From Muribaculaceae bacterium (GTDB taxonomy: Bacteria; Bacteroidota; Bacteroidia; Bacteroidales; Muribaculaceae): 8,434 nucleotides of DNA. The stretch spans positions 1 to 8,434 of the forward strand of contig JAFYCU010000118.1 in NCBI GenBank assembly GCA_017545095.1. Direction: 5' to 3'. This document shows, in pieces, positions 1 through 6,744 of the stretch (positions within the stretch are counted from its first letter, which is position 1; every line of letters begins with the position of its first letter). The notes under the pieces are model-generated. The model saw only the letters and a list, made by a program, of their open reading frames with translations. It was not told where the DNA came from and ran no database searches. A program made the position numbers and the translations under genes.

Positions 1-879
1 CAGAGTTTCCTGTGCAACGCAGGCTCGCTGGCCGGCTATGTGTTCCCCTACCTGTTCACAGCCATTGGCATCGCCAGTGTGGCCGCCCCGGGCATCGTGC
101 CCGACTCGGTGAAGTGGTCGTTCTATGTGGGAGCAGCCATCCTGATTGCGTGCGTACTCTACACCATGGCCAACGTCAAGGAGTACACGCCCGAGCAGAT
201 GGCCGCCTTCCAGGAGGCCGCCCAGGCCGAGAAAAAGGCCGAGGTGGCCGCCGGAGGCAGCAAGAACAAGGCACTGAAAGTTTTCATCCAGGTGGGCATT
301 GTGCAGTTCTTCTGCTGGGCCGCGTTTATGTATATGTGGACCTATACCAACGGCTCGATTGCCGACACGGCCTTTGGCGTGGACATGAGCGACCCGAACC
401 ATGCTGCCACCAAAGCATATCAGAGTGCTGGCAACTGGGTGGGCATCCTGTTTGCCGTGCAGGCCATCGGCAGCGTGCTGTGGGCAGTGGTGCTGCCGCG
501 CTTCAGCAACATCAAGGTGGCCTATGCTGTGTCGCTGGTCATTGGCGGCCTGGGATTCATGATGGTGCCTTATTGCCACAACCAGCACCTGCTGTTTGTG
601 CCCTACTTCCTCATCGGCTTCGCTTGGGCCGCCATGCTGGCCATGCCGTTCACGCTGGTGACCAACGCCCTCGAGGGCAGCAAATATATGGGCACGTTCC
701 TAGGGCTGTTCAACTGCACGATATGCATCCCGCAGATTGTGGCTGCCGTGCTGGGCGGCGTGCTGCTCAAGGCCATGGGCGACTTCCAGGGCAACATGCT
801 GCTGCTGGCGGGCATCCTGCTGGTGATAGGAGCTTTGTGTGTGGCTTTCATCACCACCACCAAGAAAGCGGAAGCCTGA
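1..879 (+). CDS. MFS sugar transporter, SLC45/GPH-like, 5' end missing
   Basis: The reading frame is open from base 1, so this is the C-terminal 292 residues of a longer integral membrane protein; the first in-frame ATG at base 40 is internal, not the start. About eight hydrophobic segments are visible, at fragment residues roughly 10-25, 38-58, 92-116, 144-165, 171-191, 195-222, 229-259 and 264-286. An Ala/Lys/Glu-rich hydrophilic stretch at about 60-92 fits the cytoplasmic loop between TM6 and TM7 of a 12-TM major facilitator. The segment at 229-246 (YMGTFLGLFN followed by IPQI) matches the TM10-11 region of SLC45/GPH-type disaccharide or glucoside porters, which usually read YMG...N...PQ. 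The likely role is inner-membrane uptake of a sugar such as maltose or another oligosaccharide; the substrate is inferred from family only. The stop TGA lies one base before the queE start, so the two are probably cotranscribed. Confidence 0.85.
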   Translation, partial: QSFLCNAGSLAGYVFPYLFTAIGIASVAAPGIVPDSVKWSFYVGAAILIACVLYTMANVKEYTPEQMAAFQEAAQAEKKAEVAAGGSKNKALKVFIQVGIVQFFCWAAFMYMWTYTNGSIADTAFGVDMSDPNHAATKAYQSAGNWVGILFAVQAIGSVLWAVVLPRFSNIKVAYAVSLVIGGLGFMMVPYCHNQHLLFVPYFLIGFAWAAMLAMPFTLVTNALEGSKYMGTFLGLFNCTICIPQIVAAVLGGVLLKAMGDFQGNMLLLAGILLVIGALCVAFITTTKKAEA

Positions 880-880
880 G

Positions 881-1471
881 GTGTATCCCATCAACGAAAT
901 CTTCCACTCGCTGCAAGGCGAGGGTTACCACACGGGCACCGCGAGCGTGTTTGTGCGGCTGAGCGGATGCAACCTGCGGTGCGCGTTCTGCGACACGCAG
1001 CATAATGCGCACACCATGATGTCGCTGCCGCAGATTGTGGCCGAGGTGAACCGCTACCCCACGGCTCAGCTGCTGGTGCTCACCGGCGGCGAGCCGTCGC
1101 TGTGGATTGATGCCGACTTGATTCATGCGCTGAAGACACTCACCGGCAAGCGCATCGCCATCGAGACCAACGGCACGCGGCCGTTGCCGCCAGGCATCGA
1201 CTGGGTGACGCTGTCGCCCAAGAGCGGTTTTCCCGGCGGTGACGCACAACCGTGCGTGCTCAACGAATGCGACGAGCTGAAAGTGGTTTACACCGAGCAA
1301 GACCTTTCGCAATACGACCACATCCAAGCGCGCCACCGCTTTCTGCAACCCTGCTACAGCCACGATGAGCAGCGGCGGCAAGCCCGCATGGCCGCCACCG
1401 TGGCCGCTGTGCTCGCCCACCCCGAGTGGCGACTGTCGCTGCAAACCCACCGCATCCTGAACATCCGATAA
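881..1471 (+). CDS. queE: 7-carboxy-7-deazaguanine synthase (radical SAM, queuosine pathway)
   Basis: QueE converts 6-carboxy-5,6,7,8-tetrahydropterin to 7-carboxy-7-deazaguanine, a radical-SAM step toward preQ0 and queuosine in tRNA, in the cytoplasm. The 196-residue product begins with the typical N-terminal block NEIFHSLQGEG (residues 5-15) and carries the iron-sulfur motif CNLRCAFC as CX3CX2C (Cys30, Cys34, Cys37), followed by DTQH. LTGGEPS is the SAM-binding GGE motif, and the end LSLQTHRILNIR is the usual family C-terminus, so the gene is complete. I chose GTG at 881 because it gives the family length and N-terminus. An upstream in-frame ATG at 839 would add 14 Pro/Arg-rich residues and overlap the transporter by 41 bases, and there is no ATG between them. 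queD and queC are not in the window. The gene ends 66 bases from the convergent aroB; I see no convincing terminator hairpin in that gap. Confidence 0.93.
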   Translation: MYPINEIFHSLQGEGYHTGTASVFVRLSGCNLRCAFCDTQHNAHTMMSLPQIVAEVNRYPTAQLLVLTGGEPSLWIDADLIHALKTLTGKRIAIETNGTRPLPPGIDWVTLSPKSGFPGGDAQPCVLNECDELKVVYTEQDLSQYDHIQARHRFLQPCYSHDEQRRQARMAATVAAVLAHPEWRLSLQTHRILNIR

Positions 1472-1537
1472 ACCACCATCAACCATCACGCACCGCTCCC
1501 GATATATCCCGCGACGCAATGGCAGTGTCATCGACGC

Positions 1538-2587
1538 TCACACGCCCATCAAGTCGCGGAAGATGTCGAGGGCGGTGCGCATGTCGTCGGGGGCGATGGT
1601 GCAGTCAAGCTTGGGGCGGCCCACAGCCTCCAGCAGTGTACAGTTGATTTCGCCAGCACGGCTCTTTTTATCGTGCCGCATCAGGGCGAGCAGCTGGTCG
1701 TAGTGGTCGCAGGTGATGGTCGGCGAGGGGTAGTAATCATGCACAAAATGCGCCACCTGGTGCAGCGTGGTACTGGGAAAATGCCATGCCATGTGCGAGA
1801 GCACCAATTCGGCGACCAGTCCCCATGCCACGGCGATACCGTGCGGCACGGGCGTGCCACGGCCAAGCATGAGGCTCTCGAGCGCGTGCCCCACGGTGTG
1901 CCCCAGATTCAGAGCCTTGCGCGGCCCTTGCTCCAAGGGGTCCTGCTCCACGATGCGGTGTTTCACCATCACCGAGGCACGCAACGCATCAAGCAGCGTG
2001 TAGGAGTCGACTCGCGTCGGGTCGCCCTGAAGCTGATGCGCCAGAGCCGCCGCATCGCCGAGCAACGCGTGCTTCACCATCTCGGCATAGCCCGACAGCA
2101 ACTCCTCGCTGGGCAAGGTGGAGAAAAAGCGCGTGGAGATAATCGTCGCAGCGGCCTGAGCAAACACGCCCACCTGGTTTTTCAGGCCGCCGAAGTCCAC
2201 GCCCGTCTTGCCCCCCACGGCGGCATCCACGGCTGCGAGCAAGGTGGTGGGCACATTCATGAAAGGTATGCCACGCTTGTAGGTGGCAGCGGCAAATCCG
2301 CCCAAGTCGGTGACCATACCTCCACCCAGGTTCACCATCACCGCGTGGCGTGTGGCTCCAGCTTGCTGCAACTCGCGCCACACCTGCACCACGGTGTCGA
2401 GCGTCTTGTGACCCTCGCCAGCGGGAATGGTGATGTGAGTGAAAGGAGGCAACTCGCCAGCCACCTGCGGCAACACGATGCGGCCGGTGTTGTGGTCGGT
2501 GAGGACAATCACCTGCGCATAGCCGCCCTGCTCCACAGCCTTGCGCAGCGCCCTGTCGACGGCATTGGTGAACTCGATGTCGGGCAT
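1538..2587 (-). CDS. aroB: 3-dehydroquinate synthase
   Basis: AroB is the second enzyme of the shikimate pathway; it cyclises DAHP to 3-dehydroquinate in the cytoplasm using NAD and a divalent metal. The 349-residue product has the family's length and motifs: NLGGGMVTDLGGF at 86-98 (NAD-binding), PTTLLAAVDAAVGGKTGVDF at 113-132, the metal-ligand glutamate in GYAEMVKH (Glu169), LNLGHTVGHALE at 226-237 (His230 metal ligand, His234 nearby active-site histidine), and HGIAVAWG (His249 metal ligand). Ligand roles are assigned by analogy to the characterised fungal and bacterial enzymes. All key residues are present, so the enzyme should be active. The ATG at 2587 lies 14 bases after the HAD gene's stop, so aroB is probably the last gene of that transcript. 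No separate promoter is seen. Confidence 0.97.
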   Translation of the reverse strand: MPDIEFTNAVDRALRKAVEQGGYAQVIVLTDHNTGRIVLPQVAGELPPFTHITIPAGEGHKTLDTVVQVWRELQQAGATRHAVMVNLGGGMVTDLGGFAAATYKRGIPFMNVPTTLLAAVDAAVGGKTGVDFGGLKNQVGVFAQAAATIISTRFFSTLPSEELLSGYAEMVKHALLGDAAALAHQLQGDPTRVDSYTLLDALRASVMVKHRIVEQDPLEQGPRKALNLGHTVGHALESLMLGRGTPVPHGIAVAWGLVAELVLSHMAWHFPSTTLHQVAHFVHDYYPSPTITCDHYDQLLALMRHDKKSRAGEINCTLLEAVGRPKLDCTIAPDDMRTALDIFRDLMGV

Positions 2588-2601
2588 AGCTTTTCAGCAG
2601 G

Positions 2602-3336
2602 CTAAATCTCCGCTTTGTCGAGCAGCCACGATTGGATTGCATCGGCCAAGGCATCCATGTTGGGATAGACGATATCGGCCCCGGCGCGGTAGAGTTCTTT
2701 CTCGGCGATGGGTCCGGTGGTGACGGCGATGGCAAAGCACCCGGCGGCATGTGCGGCCTGCACACCCAGCGGGGCGTTCTCGATCACGATGCACTGCGAA
2801 GCCGGCACGCCCGCCTTGGCAACACCCTTGAGATAAGGCTCAGGATTAGGCTTGCCGTGCCGCACATCGTTGCCCGTGACCCGCAAGGTGCTGAGCAAAC
2901 CGGCAAACTCGCCATCGATGCGGTCGAGCACCGAGGGCTGCTGCGAACCGGTGACCACGATGCGCTGCACCTCGGCATCGCGCAACAGCGTGAGCACGCG
3001 GTCGATGCCGGGCACCTTGCCCGTGGGTCCCAGTTCCAGGAAATAACGACCCTTCACGCCATACAGGGCACGAGCCTCGTCGTCGGTGAGCGCCTTGCCC
3101 ACCCCTTCCTTGAATTTTTTCTTCACAATCTCCACACCTGTCATGCCCTCGTAGAGGTAGAACTCGTCGCGGGTGCATCTGATGCCGTTTTTCTGCATCA
3201 GCTTCACCCAGGCGCGGGTGTGGTTTTTCATCGTGTCGAACAACACGCCGTCGCAGTCGATGAGCGCGGCGGCAACGTGCATTTCCTTGATGCCGGCATA
3301 ACGCTTATAGCCGGCGAGAGCGTCGTGTAGGGTCAT
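2602..3336 (-). CDS. HAD-superfamily hydrolase, beta-phosphoglucomutase-like subfamily
   Basis: This is a 244-residue cytoplasmic haloacid-dehalogenase family phosphatase or phosphomutase; the substrate is unknown. Motif I is DCDGVLFD with nucleophile Asp27 and acid/base Asp29. Motif II is VVTGSQ (Thr129), motif III contains Lys162 in GKPNPEPYL, and motif IV is VIENAPLGVQAA (Glu186, Asn187). An alpha-helical cap lies between motifs I and II (about 40-115), typical of the PGMB/phosphoglycolate phosphatase group. The ENAPLGV form resembles HAD proteins common in Bacteroidales. I chose ATG 3336 because a short extension of about 20 residues before the DxD motif is usual in these proteins. ATG 3282 (226 residues) is the alternative. 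The frame stays open up to an ATG at 3483, but that extension translates a repeat-containing spacer and looks non-coding. The gene sits 14 bases upstream of aroB; a shared role is not established. Confidence 0.88.
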   Translation of the reverse strand: MTLHDALAGYKRYAGIKEMHVAAALIDCDGVLFDTMKNHTRAWVKLMQKNGIRCTRDEFYLYEGMTGVEIVKKKFKEGVGKALTDDEARALYGVKGRYFLELGPTGKVPGIDRVLTLLRDAEVQRIVVTGSQQPSVLDRIDGEFAGLLSTLRVTGNDVRHGKPNPEPYLKGVAKAGVPASQCIVIENAPLGVQAAHAAGCFAIAVTTGPIAEKELYRAGADIVYPNMDALADAIQSWLLDKAEI

Positions 3337-3369
3337 ATTTTCGGTGATGAGCTTTTTCAATGCACAATT

Positions 3370-3464
3370 CCGCAATGCGGCTCTTGCATCTTGGTTCTTG
3401 GTTTTCGGGGTTGGGGGTAAGGTCTTTAAGGACTTTAAGGCCGCAATGCGGCTCTTGCATCTTG
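3370..3464. repeat. 24-bp perfect direct repeat pair, extragenic
   Basis: Bases 3370-3393 and 3441-3464 are identical over 24 bases (beginning CCGCAATGCGG and ending TTGCATCTTG), 71 bases start to start. Each copy contains the near-palindrome CCGC-AAT-GCGG. The flanking bases differ, so the identity is confined to the unit. The copies lie wholly between genes. This suggests a short interspersed extragenic element, with genome-wide copy number unknown from this window. Confidence 0.8.
3419..3440. repeat. 9-bp short tandem repeat AAGG(T/A)CTTT
   Basis: Two and a half units of AAGGTCTTT / AAGGACTTT / AAGG run directly into the second 24-base repeat copy. The central T/A alternation makes the array nearly self-complementary. 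It is part of the same extragenic spacer. Confidence 0.75.
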
Positions 3465-3479
3465 TTAAGCCCCATGTTT

Positions 3480-4199
3480 TCATCGCACGGTGATGTGGAA
3501 GCAGCCTTGTCGGCGTTCGAAGATGGCGAAGCAGCGTCCACGCTGGCGGTGGTCATAGATGATTTCGGCCAGGATGTTCTTGAGGTCTTCGTCGGAAATC
3601 ACATAGCTCGAGTCGCGGCAGTCGAAGCGTGTCCAGCTCACATCAAAAGTGGTGCCGTAGCGGTGGCACGACTGCTCGGTGGCCGACCGGTTGCGCCGCT
3701 TGAGCGACCGCACGCTGTGGTCGGTGCGCAACGCGCTGGTGACACGCAGCCGGTATTCACGTCCGCCACGTGCCTTGATGGTGTCGCGAAAAGCCTGCCC
3801 GATGTCGTGCAGCAGCCGGGCGGCACGGGGCACCAGATAGGGCATCGAATAGCGCATCGAGTCCACAGCATAGGCATCGCACGTGGCAATCCGCACAAGG
3901 GGTTTGCCAAGGTCGTAGGCCGATGCTATCCCCTCGATGGGCCGAATGCCGTGGCGTTGCGCCGCAGGCAAGTGCACATCGTTGGTGTCGTTGAAGACTT
4001 CCTTGAGCCGCCCCACGGGCACATGGGTAACCATGCGGTGCACGGTGGTGTCGACGGGGCCGCTGCGCACCACCGTGTGGGTCTCGGGCACCAGCCGCGA
4101 GAACGTGTCGGCCTCGGTGCCGTCGGCTTCCGCAGGCTGCTGGCGGCCACAAGCCATGACCGCCAGCAGCAGCACACATGCGGCAAGCAGCTTTTTCAT
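3480..4199 (-). CDS. Lipoprotein with M15-peptidase-like fold (DUF5715-like)
   Basis: This 239-residue exported protein starts with a lipoprotein signal: MKKLL, a hydrophobic core, then the lipobox VMAC with Cys17 as the lipidated residue. After Cys17 comes GRQQ rather than an acidic run, so a surface-export signal is not obvious and periplasmic anchoring is possible. The C-terminal half has the layout of M15 D-Ala-D-Ala peptidases: VTSALRT (Ser155, Arg158), then SCHRYGTTFD giving HX6D (His179, Asp186), and a final histidine in CFHITV (His235), matching the usual His/Asp/His zinc site. The acidic catalytic residue normally three positions before the last His is Gly232 here. I recall this pattern as the Bacteroidetes family DUF5715, but I could not check it. 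It may bind or cleave peptidoglycan peptides; activity is uncertain. Its ATG overlaps the protease stop as ATGA, implying translational coupling. Four cysteines (107, 178, 194, 223) and Cys233 lie in the mature part. Confidence 0.78.
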   Translation of the reverse strand: MKKLLAACVLLLAVMACGRQQPAEADGTEADTFSRLVPETHTVVRSGPVDTTVHRMVTHVPVGRLKEVFNDTNDVHLPAAQRHGIRPIEGIASAYDLGKPLVRIATCDAYAVDSMRYSMPYLVPRAARLLHDIGQAFRDTIKARGGREYRLRVTSALRTDHSVRSLKRRNRSATEQSCHRYGTTFDVSWTRFDCRDSSYVISDEDLKNILAEIIYDHRQRGRCFAIFERRQGCFHITVR

Positions 4200-6625
4200 G
4201 ACTTGTGCACCATGATGTTGATCACGACATTCATGTCGTCAACGTCAACCGTGCCGTTGCCGTCTACATCGGCAGCCGGCCACTGAGCCAGCGTGGCTTT
4301 CTTGAGCATGATGTTGATGATGATGTTCAGGTCATCGACATCCACGGTGCCGTTGCCGTCCACGTCGCCGCGCACCACGGGGGTGCCGCCAGCCACCTTG
4401 AAGGTGCTCACACCAGCGCTACGCACCGTTTCGGTGCCTGAGAAATAGAAGTAGTTGATGAAATACTGCTCGCCAGTGATGAGTTCATCGAAGGTGAAGG
4501 AGAACGTGGCAGAGCCATTCGCCGAGACCTGAAGCGGCTGCGTGACGGTGCGCACGATGCGGCCGCTGTAGCTGCCGTTGTCGTTCTTCTTGGTCACACG
4601 GCACAGATAGGCCATTACCTCCTCATCGTAGTCGGTCGAGCGGTTGTTGGTCACCGTGGTGGTCACCGTGGTGGTGTTGCCGGTGAGCGTGCGCCCGCTT
4701 GTGGTGGACTTGATGCCCGAAGCCGAATGACTCATCGACAGGTTGGCGGCAGGAATCTCGGTGATGTTGACGTTGCTGGTGGCCAGCGGATTGGAGCCAT
4801 CCTCGCTGAGCGAGAACTTGACGATGTGGGCACCCGCTGTCTCGGGACGATAGAAGAACTTCACGTCGCCCTGCTCGCCAGGTGCGAGGTCGATCATCTC
4901 CACCGTTGTCTTCACATTATCCACAAACAGGTAGATCAGGTTGTTGGTCGATGTGCCGTCGTTGGTGATGTTGGCGGTCACTTCCACCGTCTTACCCACA
5001 TGCTTGTAACCACCATAGGCCACGCTGTTGACGGTGAACTTGGGAACACCATTCGAGCCATAGGGGGTGATGGTGAGCGAATAAGTGCCCACCTTGGCTT
5101 CCACATAATCCACATCGCCGCCGTTGCACACCTCCCACGAGCCACCGGGGCGGATTTTGCTGATGGGCACCAGGCGATAGGTGCCGTTGGCCAGTCCCGA
5201 ACCAAAGTTGAGTGAGAACGTACTCGTGCGGCCCCAGCCATGCTTCAAGTCGGTGAACAAATAAGGATTCGTCTCGCCCGTCAGCACCGCCACGCGGGTG
5301 TCGCCTTGATACAGCGCCCACCCCGACACAAAGCTGCGCGTGGCTCCGGTGTAGTTGGAAAACCGACCGTCGAAGGTGACAGTGAAATTGGAGCTGCTGC
5401 CCATGCGCGTGTAGGAGGTCTTGGACACGTTCAGGTTGCTGAATGTCATCGCCATGGATGCGGTGATGGATTGGTTGTTGGGCACAATGCCCAGCACCAT
5501 GCCTTGTGAGGTCACATAGCCTTCGGTTCCCTCGCTGGAGCCGGTGCCCTGCACCTTGGTGGTGAGGGCCGAAAGGGCGAAGTAGCCGTTGCTGCCGCCG
5601 TCCCAGCCCCAGTTGATGTGGAACAGCCCCGACAGGTTGTCATATCCATCGCACACAAACGCGTGCCCGCCTCCGGCCATGGTGCTGCCGCTGTACACCA
5701 CCGGACGGCCAGCCTTGAGCTCGGCATAGAGCAGGCTCTCCCAGTCGGCCTTGCTGAAATTGACGCGACGCACATAGCGGACCGATGAGGCATAGCCGAA
5801 ATAGCTTTGCAGGCTCGAGGCCACATTAACGGTCGAGGCCGATGAAGCGGTTTTCTTGAAGTCCATCTCCAACGACTGGGCGCAATACTGCATCAGCTTG
5901 GCCACGGCATTGGCCGATGCGCCCGTGCTTGTGGAGGTGTAGTTGTCCTGCATACTGTTCCAGTCGAACGATGTGGCCGGCAGCTCCGGGCAGAAAATCG
6001 CCAGCGTTTCGGAAGTGTATTCAGGAATGATGGTCGAGGTGGCGGGCCATCGGTGGTAGTACATCACCTGTGCCATGGCCGTTGCCACACAGCCGGTCAC
6101 CCCTTGTTTGTCGGTTTCGACCATGGGAATCAGCATATTGTAAGGTTCGTTCTGCCCCCAGTTACAGGTGAGCATGGGCGCAATTTTGGCCCCCAGCACG
6201 CGCTGCGGTGCATAGGCCGTGGCATCATCGTCGGCCGGCAGCGAGGCCACCTCGTCCCACAGATAGTTGAGCCATGCCTGCATGGCCGGCGGCAGCTGGT
6301 CGGGGTCGAAGGTGCCGCAGTGGCTGTAGCCCAGCACGGGCAGCGCACGGTCGTCGCCGCTCACAATCACGTAGCCGTTTTGCAAGCCATCGCACACATT
6401 GTTAAAAACATAAAAAGCCTGTGCAGCCCCCGGGGCGCGTTTCGCCCGCGTGGTAGGCGCGGCCACCTGCTGCAAGGACTCGGCCCGCAGACCATGCGAC
6501 ACGGCAAACCGGCTCGCCACTTGGCGGGCCTCCATCGGGGTGAGGGTGCGTGCCGATGTTGGCTCCATACCGCACATTGCAGCACAAGCAACTAGCACCA
6601 ATAGCATCTTAATCGTTCTCATCAT
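4196..6625 (-). CDS. Secreted C10 cysteine protease (streptopain/interpain type) with C-terminal dockerin
   Basis: This 809-residue preproprotease has a signal peptide in about residues 1-26, an inhibitory Spi-type propeptide at about 27-145, and a papain-fold C10 catalytic domain at about 145-385. Visible active-site features are Gln158 in CNWGQNEPYN, nucleophile Cys179 in GVTGCVATAMAQVMYYH, His321 in GGGHAFVCDGYD, and HINWGWDGGSNGYF at 336-349. All are intact, and the distances resemble streptococcal SpeB and Prevotella interpain A. Residues 386-745 form two or three beta-rich Ig/CARDB-like modules. Residues 752-809 are a type I dockerin with two calcium loops, DVDGNGTVDVDD at 754-765 and 786-797. 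The start MM at 6625/6622 follows a strong promoter. LVAC at 11-14 also fits a lipobox, so lipidation is an alternative to free secretion. It is first in the operon with the M15-like lipoprotein. Likely role: extracellular protein degradation. Confidence 0.93.
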   Translation of the reverse strand: MMRTIKMLLVLVACAAMCGMEPTSARTLTPMEARQVASRFAVSHGLRAESLQQVAAPTTRAKRAPGAAQAFYVFNNVCDGLQNGYVIVSGDDRALPVLGYSHCGTFDPDQLPPAMQAWLNYLWDEVASLPADDDATAYAPQRVLGAKIAPMLTCNWGQNEPYNMLIPMVETDKQGVTGCVATAMAQVMYYHRWPATSTIIPEYTSETLAIFCPELPATSFDWNSMQDNYTSTSTGASANAVAKLMQYCAQSLEMDFKKTASSASTVNVASSLQSYFGYASSVRYVRRVNFSKADWESLLYAELKAGRPVVYSGSTMAGGGHAFVCDGYDNLSGLFHINWGWDGGSNGYFALSALTTKVQGTGSSEGTEGYVTSQGMVLGIVPNNQSITASMAMTFSNLNVSKTSYTRMGSSSNFTVTFDGRFSNYTGATRSFVSGWALYQGDTRVAVLTGETNPYLFTDLKHGWGRTSTFSLNFGSGLANGTYRLVPISKIRPGGSWEVCNGGDVDYVEAKVGTYSLTITPYGSNGVPKFTVNSVAYGGYKHVGKTVEVTANITNDGTSTNNLIYLFVDNVKTTVEMIDLAPGEQGDVKFFYRPETAGAHIVKFSLSEDGSNPLATSNVNITEIPAANLSMSHSASGIKSTTSGRTLTGNTTTVTTTVTNNRSTDYDEEVMAYLCRVTKKNDNGSYSGRIVRTVTQPLQVSANGSATFSFTFDELITGEQYFINYFYFSGTETVRSAGVSTFKVAGGTPVVRGDVDGNGTVDVDDLNIIINIMLKKATLAQWPAADVDGNGTVDVDDMNVVINIMVHKS
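4235..4366 (-). other. Dockerin type I duplicated calcium-binding repeat
   Basis: Within the protease gene, bases 4331-4366 and 4235-4270 both encode the 12-residue loop DVDGNGTVDVDD followed by (L/M)N and a hydrophobic helix ending NIM. The loops match the D-x-D-x-N-G-x-x-D-x-x-D calcium pattern. Six of the twelve codons differ synonymously between copies, so identity is held at protein level and is not a recent DNA duplication. Confidence 0.9.
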
Positions 6626-6649
6626 TACATTTCATTTGGTTTATTGCCG

Positions 6650-6680
6650 CAAAGGTAGCAAAAATTTGCGTCATGGCAAA
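6650..6680 (-). promoter_or_regulatory. Bacteroidetes-type promoter of the protease operon
   Basis: On the minus strand, TTTG (6680-6677) is followed after 19 bases by TACCTTTG (6657-6650), matching the Bacteroidetes sigma-ABfr consensus TTTG-N19-21-TAnnTTTG. Transcription should start near 6643, leaving a leader of only about 18 bases before ATG 6625. Confidence 0.8.
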
Positions 6681-6734
6681 GGGACTGTGTAGTCAGTTGC
6701 ACAAAATTCATGCTCTGCAACGTTTCATGCGCTG

Positions 6735-6744
6735 GCTTGCAAGC
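6735..6744. promoter_or_regulatory. 10-bp palindrome, possible operator
   Basis: GCTTGCAAGC is perfectly self-complementary and sits between divergent genes. It is flanked by similar direct motifs, CGTTTCATGC (6721-6730) and CGTTAAACATGC (6744-6755). The role is speculative; a palindrome this short can occur by chance. Confidence 0.25.

Larger units (their letters stand above)
3337..3479 (-). other. Repeat-bearing spacer between lipoprotein and HAD genes
   Basis: These 143 bases separate two co-oriented genes and hold a 24-base perfect direct repeat and a small 9-base tandem repeat. I find no TTTG/TAnnTTTG promoter on the minus strand and no strong terminator; the only hairpin potential is a short GC stem around CCGC-AAT-GCGG in each repeat copy. 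Whether transcription runs through from the protease operon into the HAD-aroB pair is open. Confidence 0.6.

Noticed and set aside
12..962. 316-codon plus-strand ORF overlapping the transporter
   Set aside because: Out-of-frame with the membrane protein; Arg/His/Gly-rich with no hydrophobic segments.
1472..1537. Possible bidirectional terminator between queE and aroB
   Set aside because: Only a GATATATC palindrome is visible; there is no GC-rich stem followed by a T-run on either strand.
1673..2605. 310-codon plus-strand ORF opposite aroB
   Set aside because: aroB on the minus strand has all family motifs; this frame is His/Arg-rich shadow sequence.
3370..3464. CRISPR-like array
   Set aside because: Only two copies of a 24-base unit, with a spacer made of simple repeats and no cas genes nearby.
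3360..4286. 308-codon plus-strand ORF opposite the lipoprotein
   Set aside because: Starts in the extragenic repeat and mirrors the lipoprotein gene, which has a clear signal peptide and M15-like motifs.
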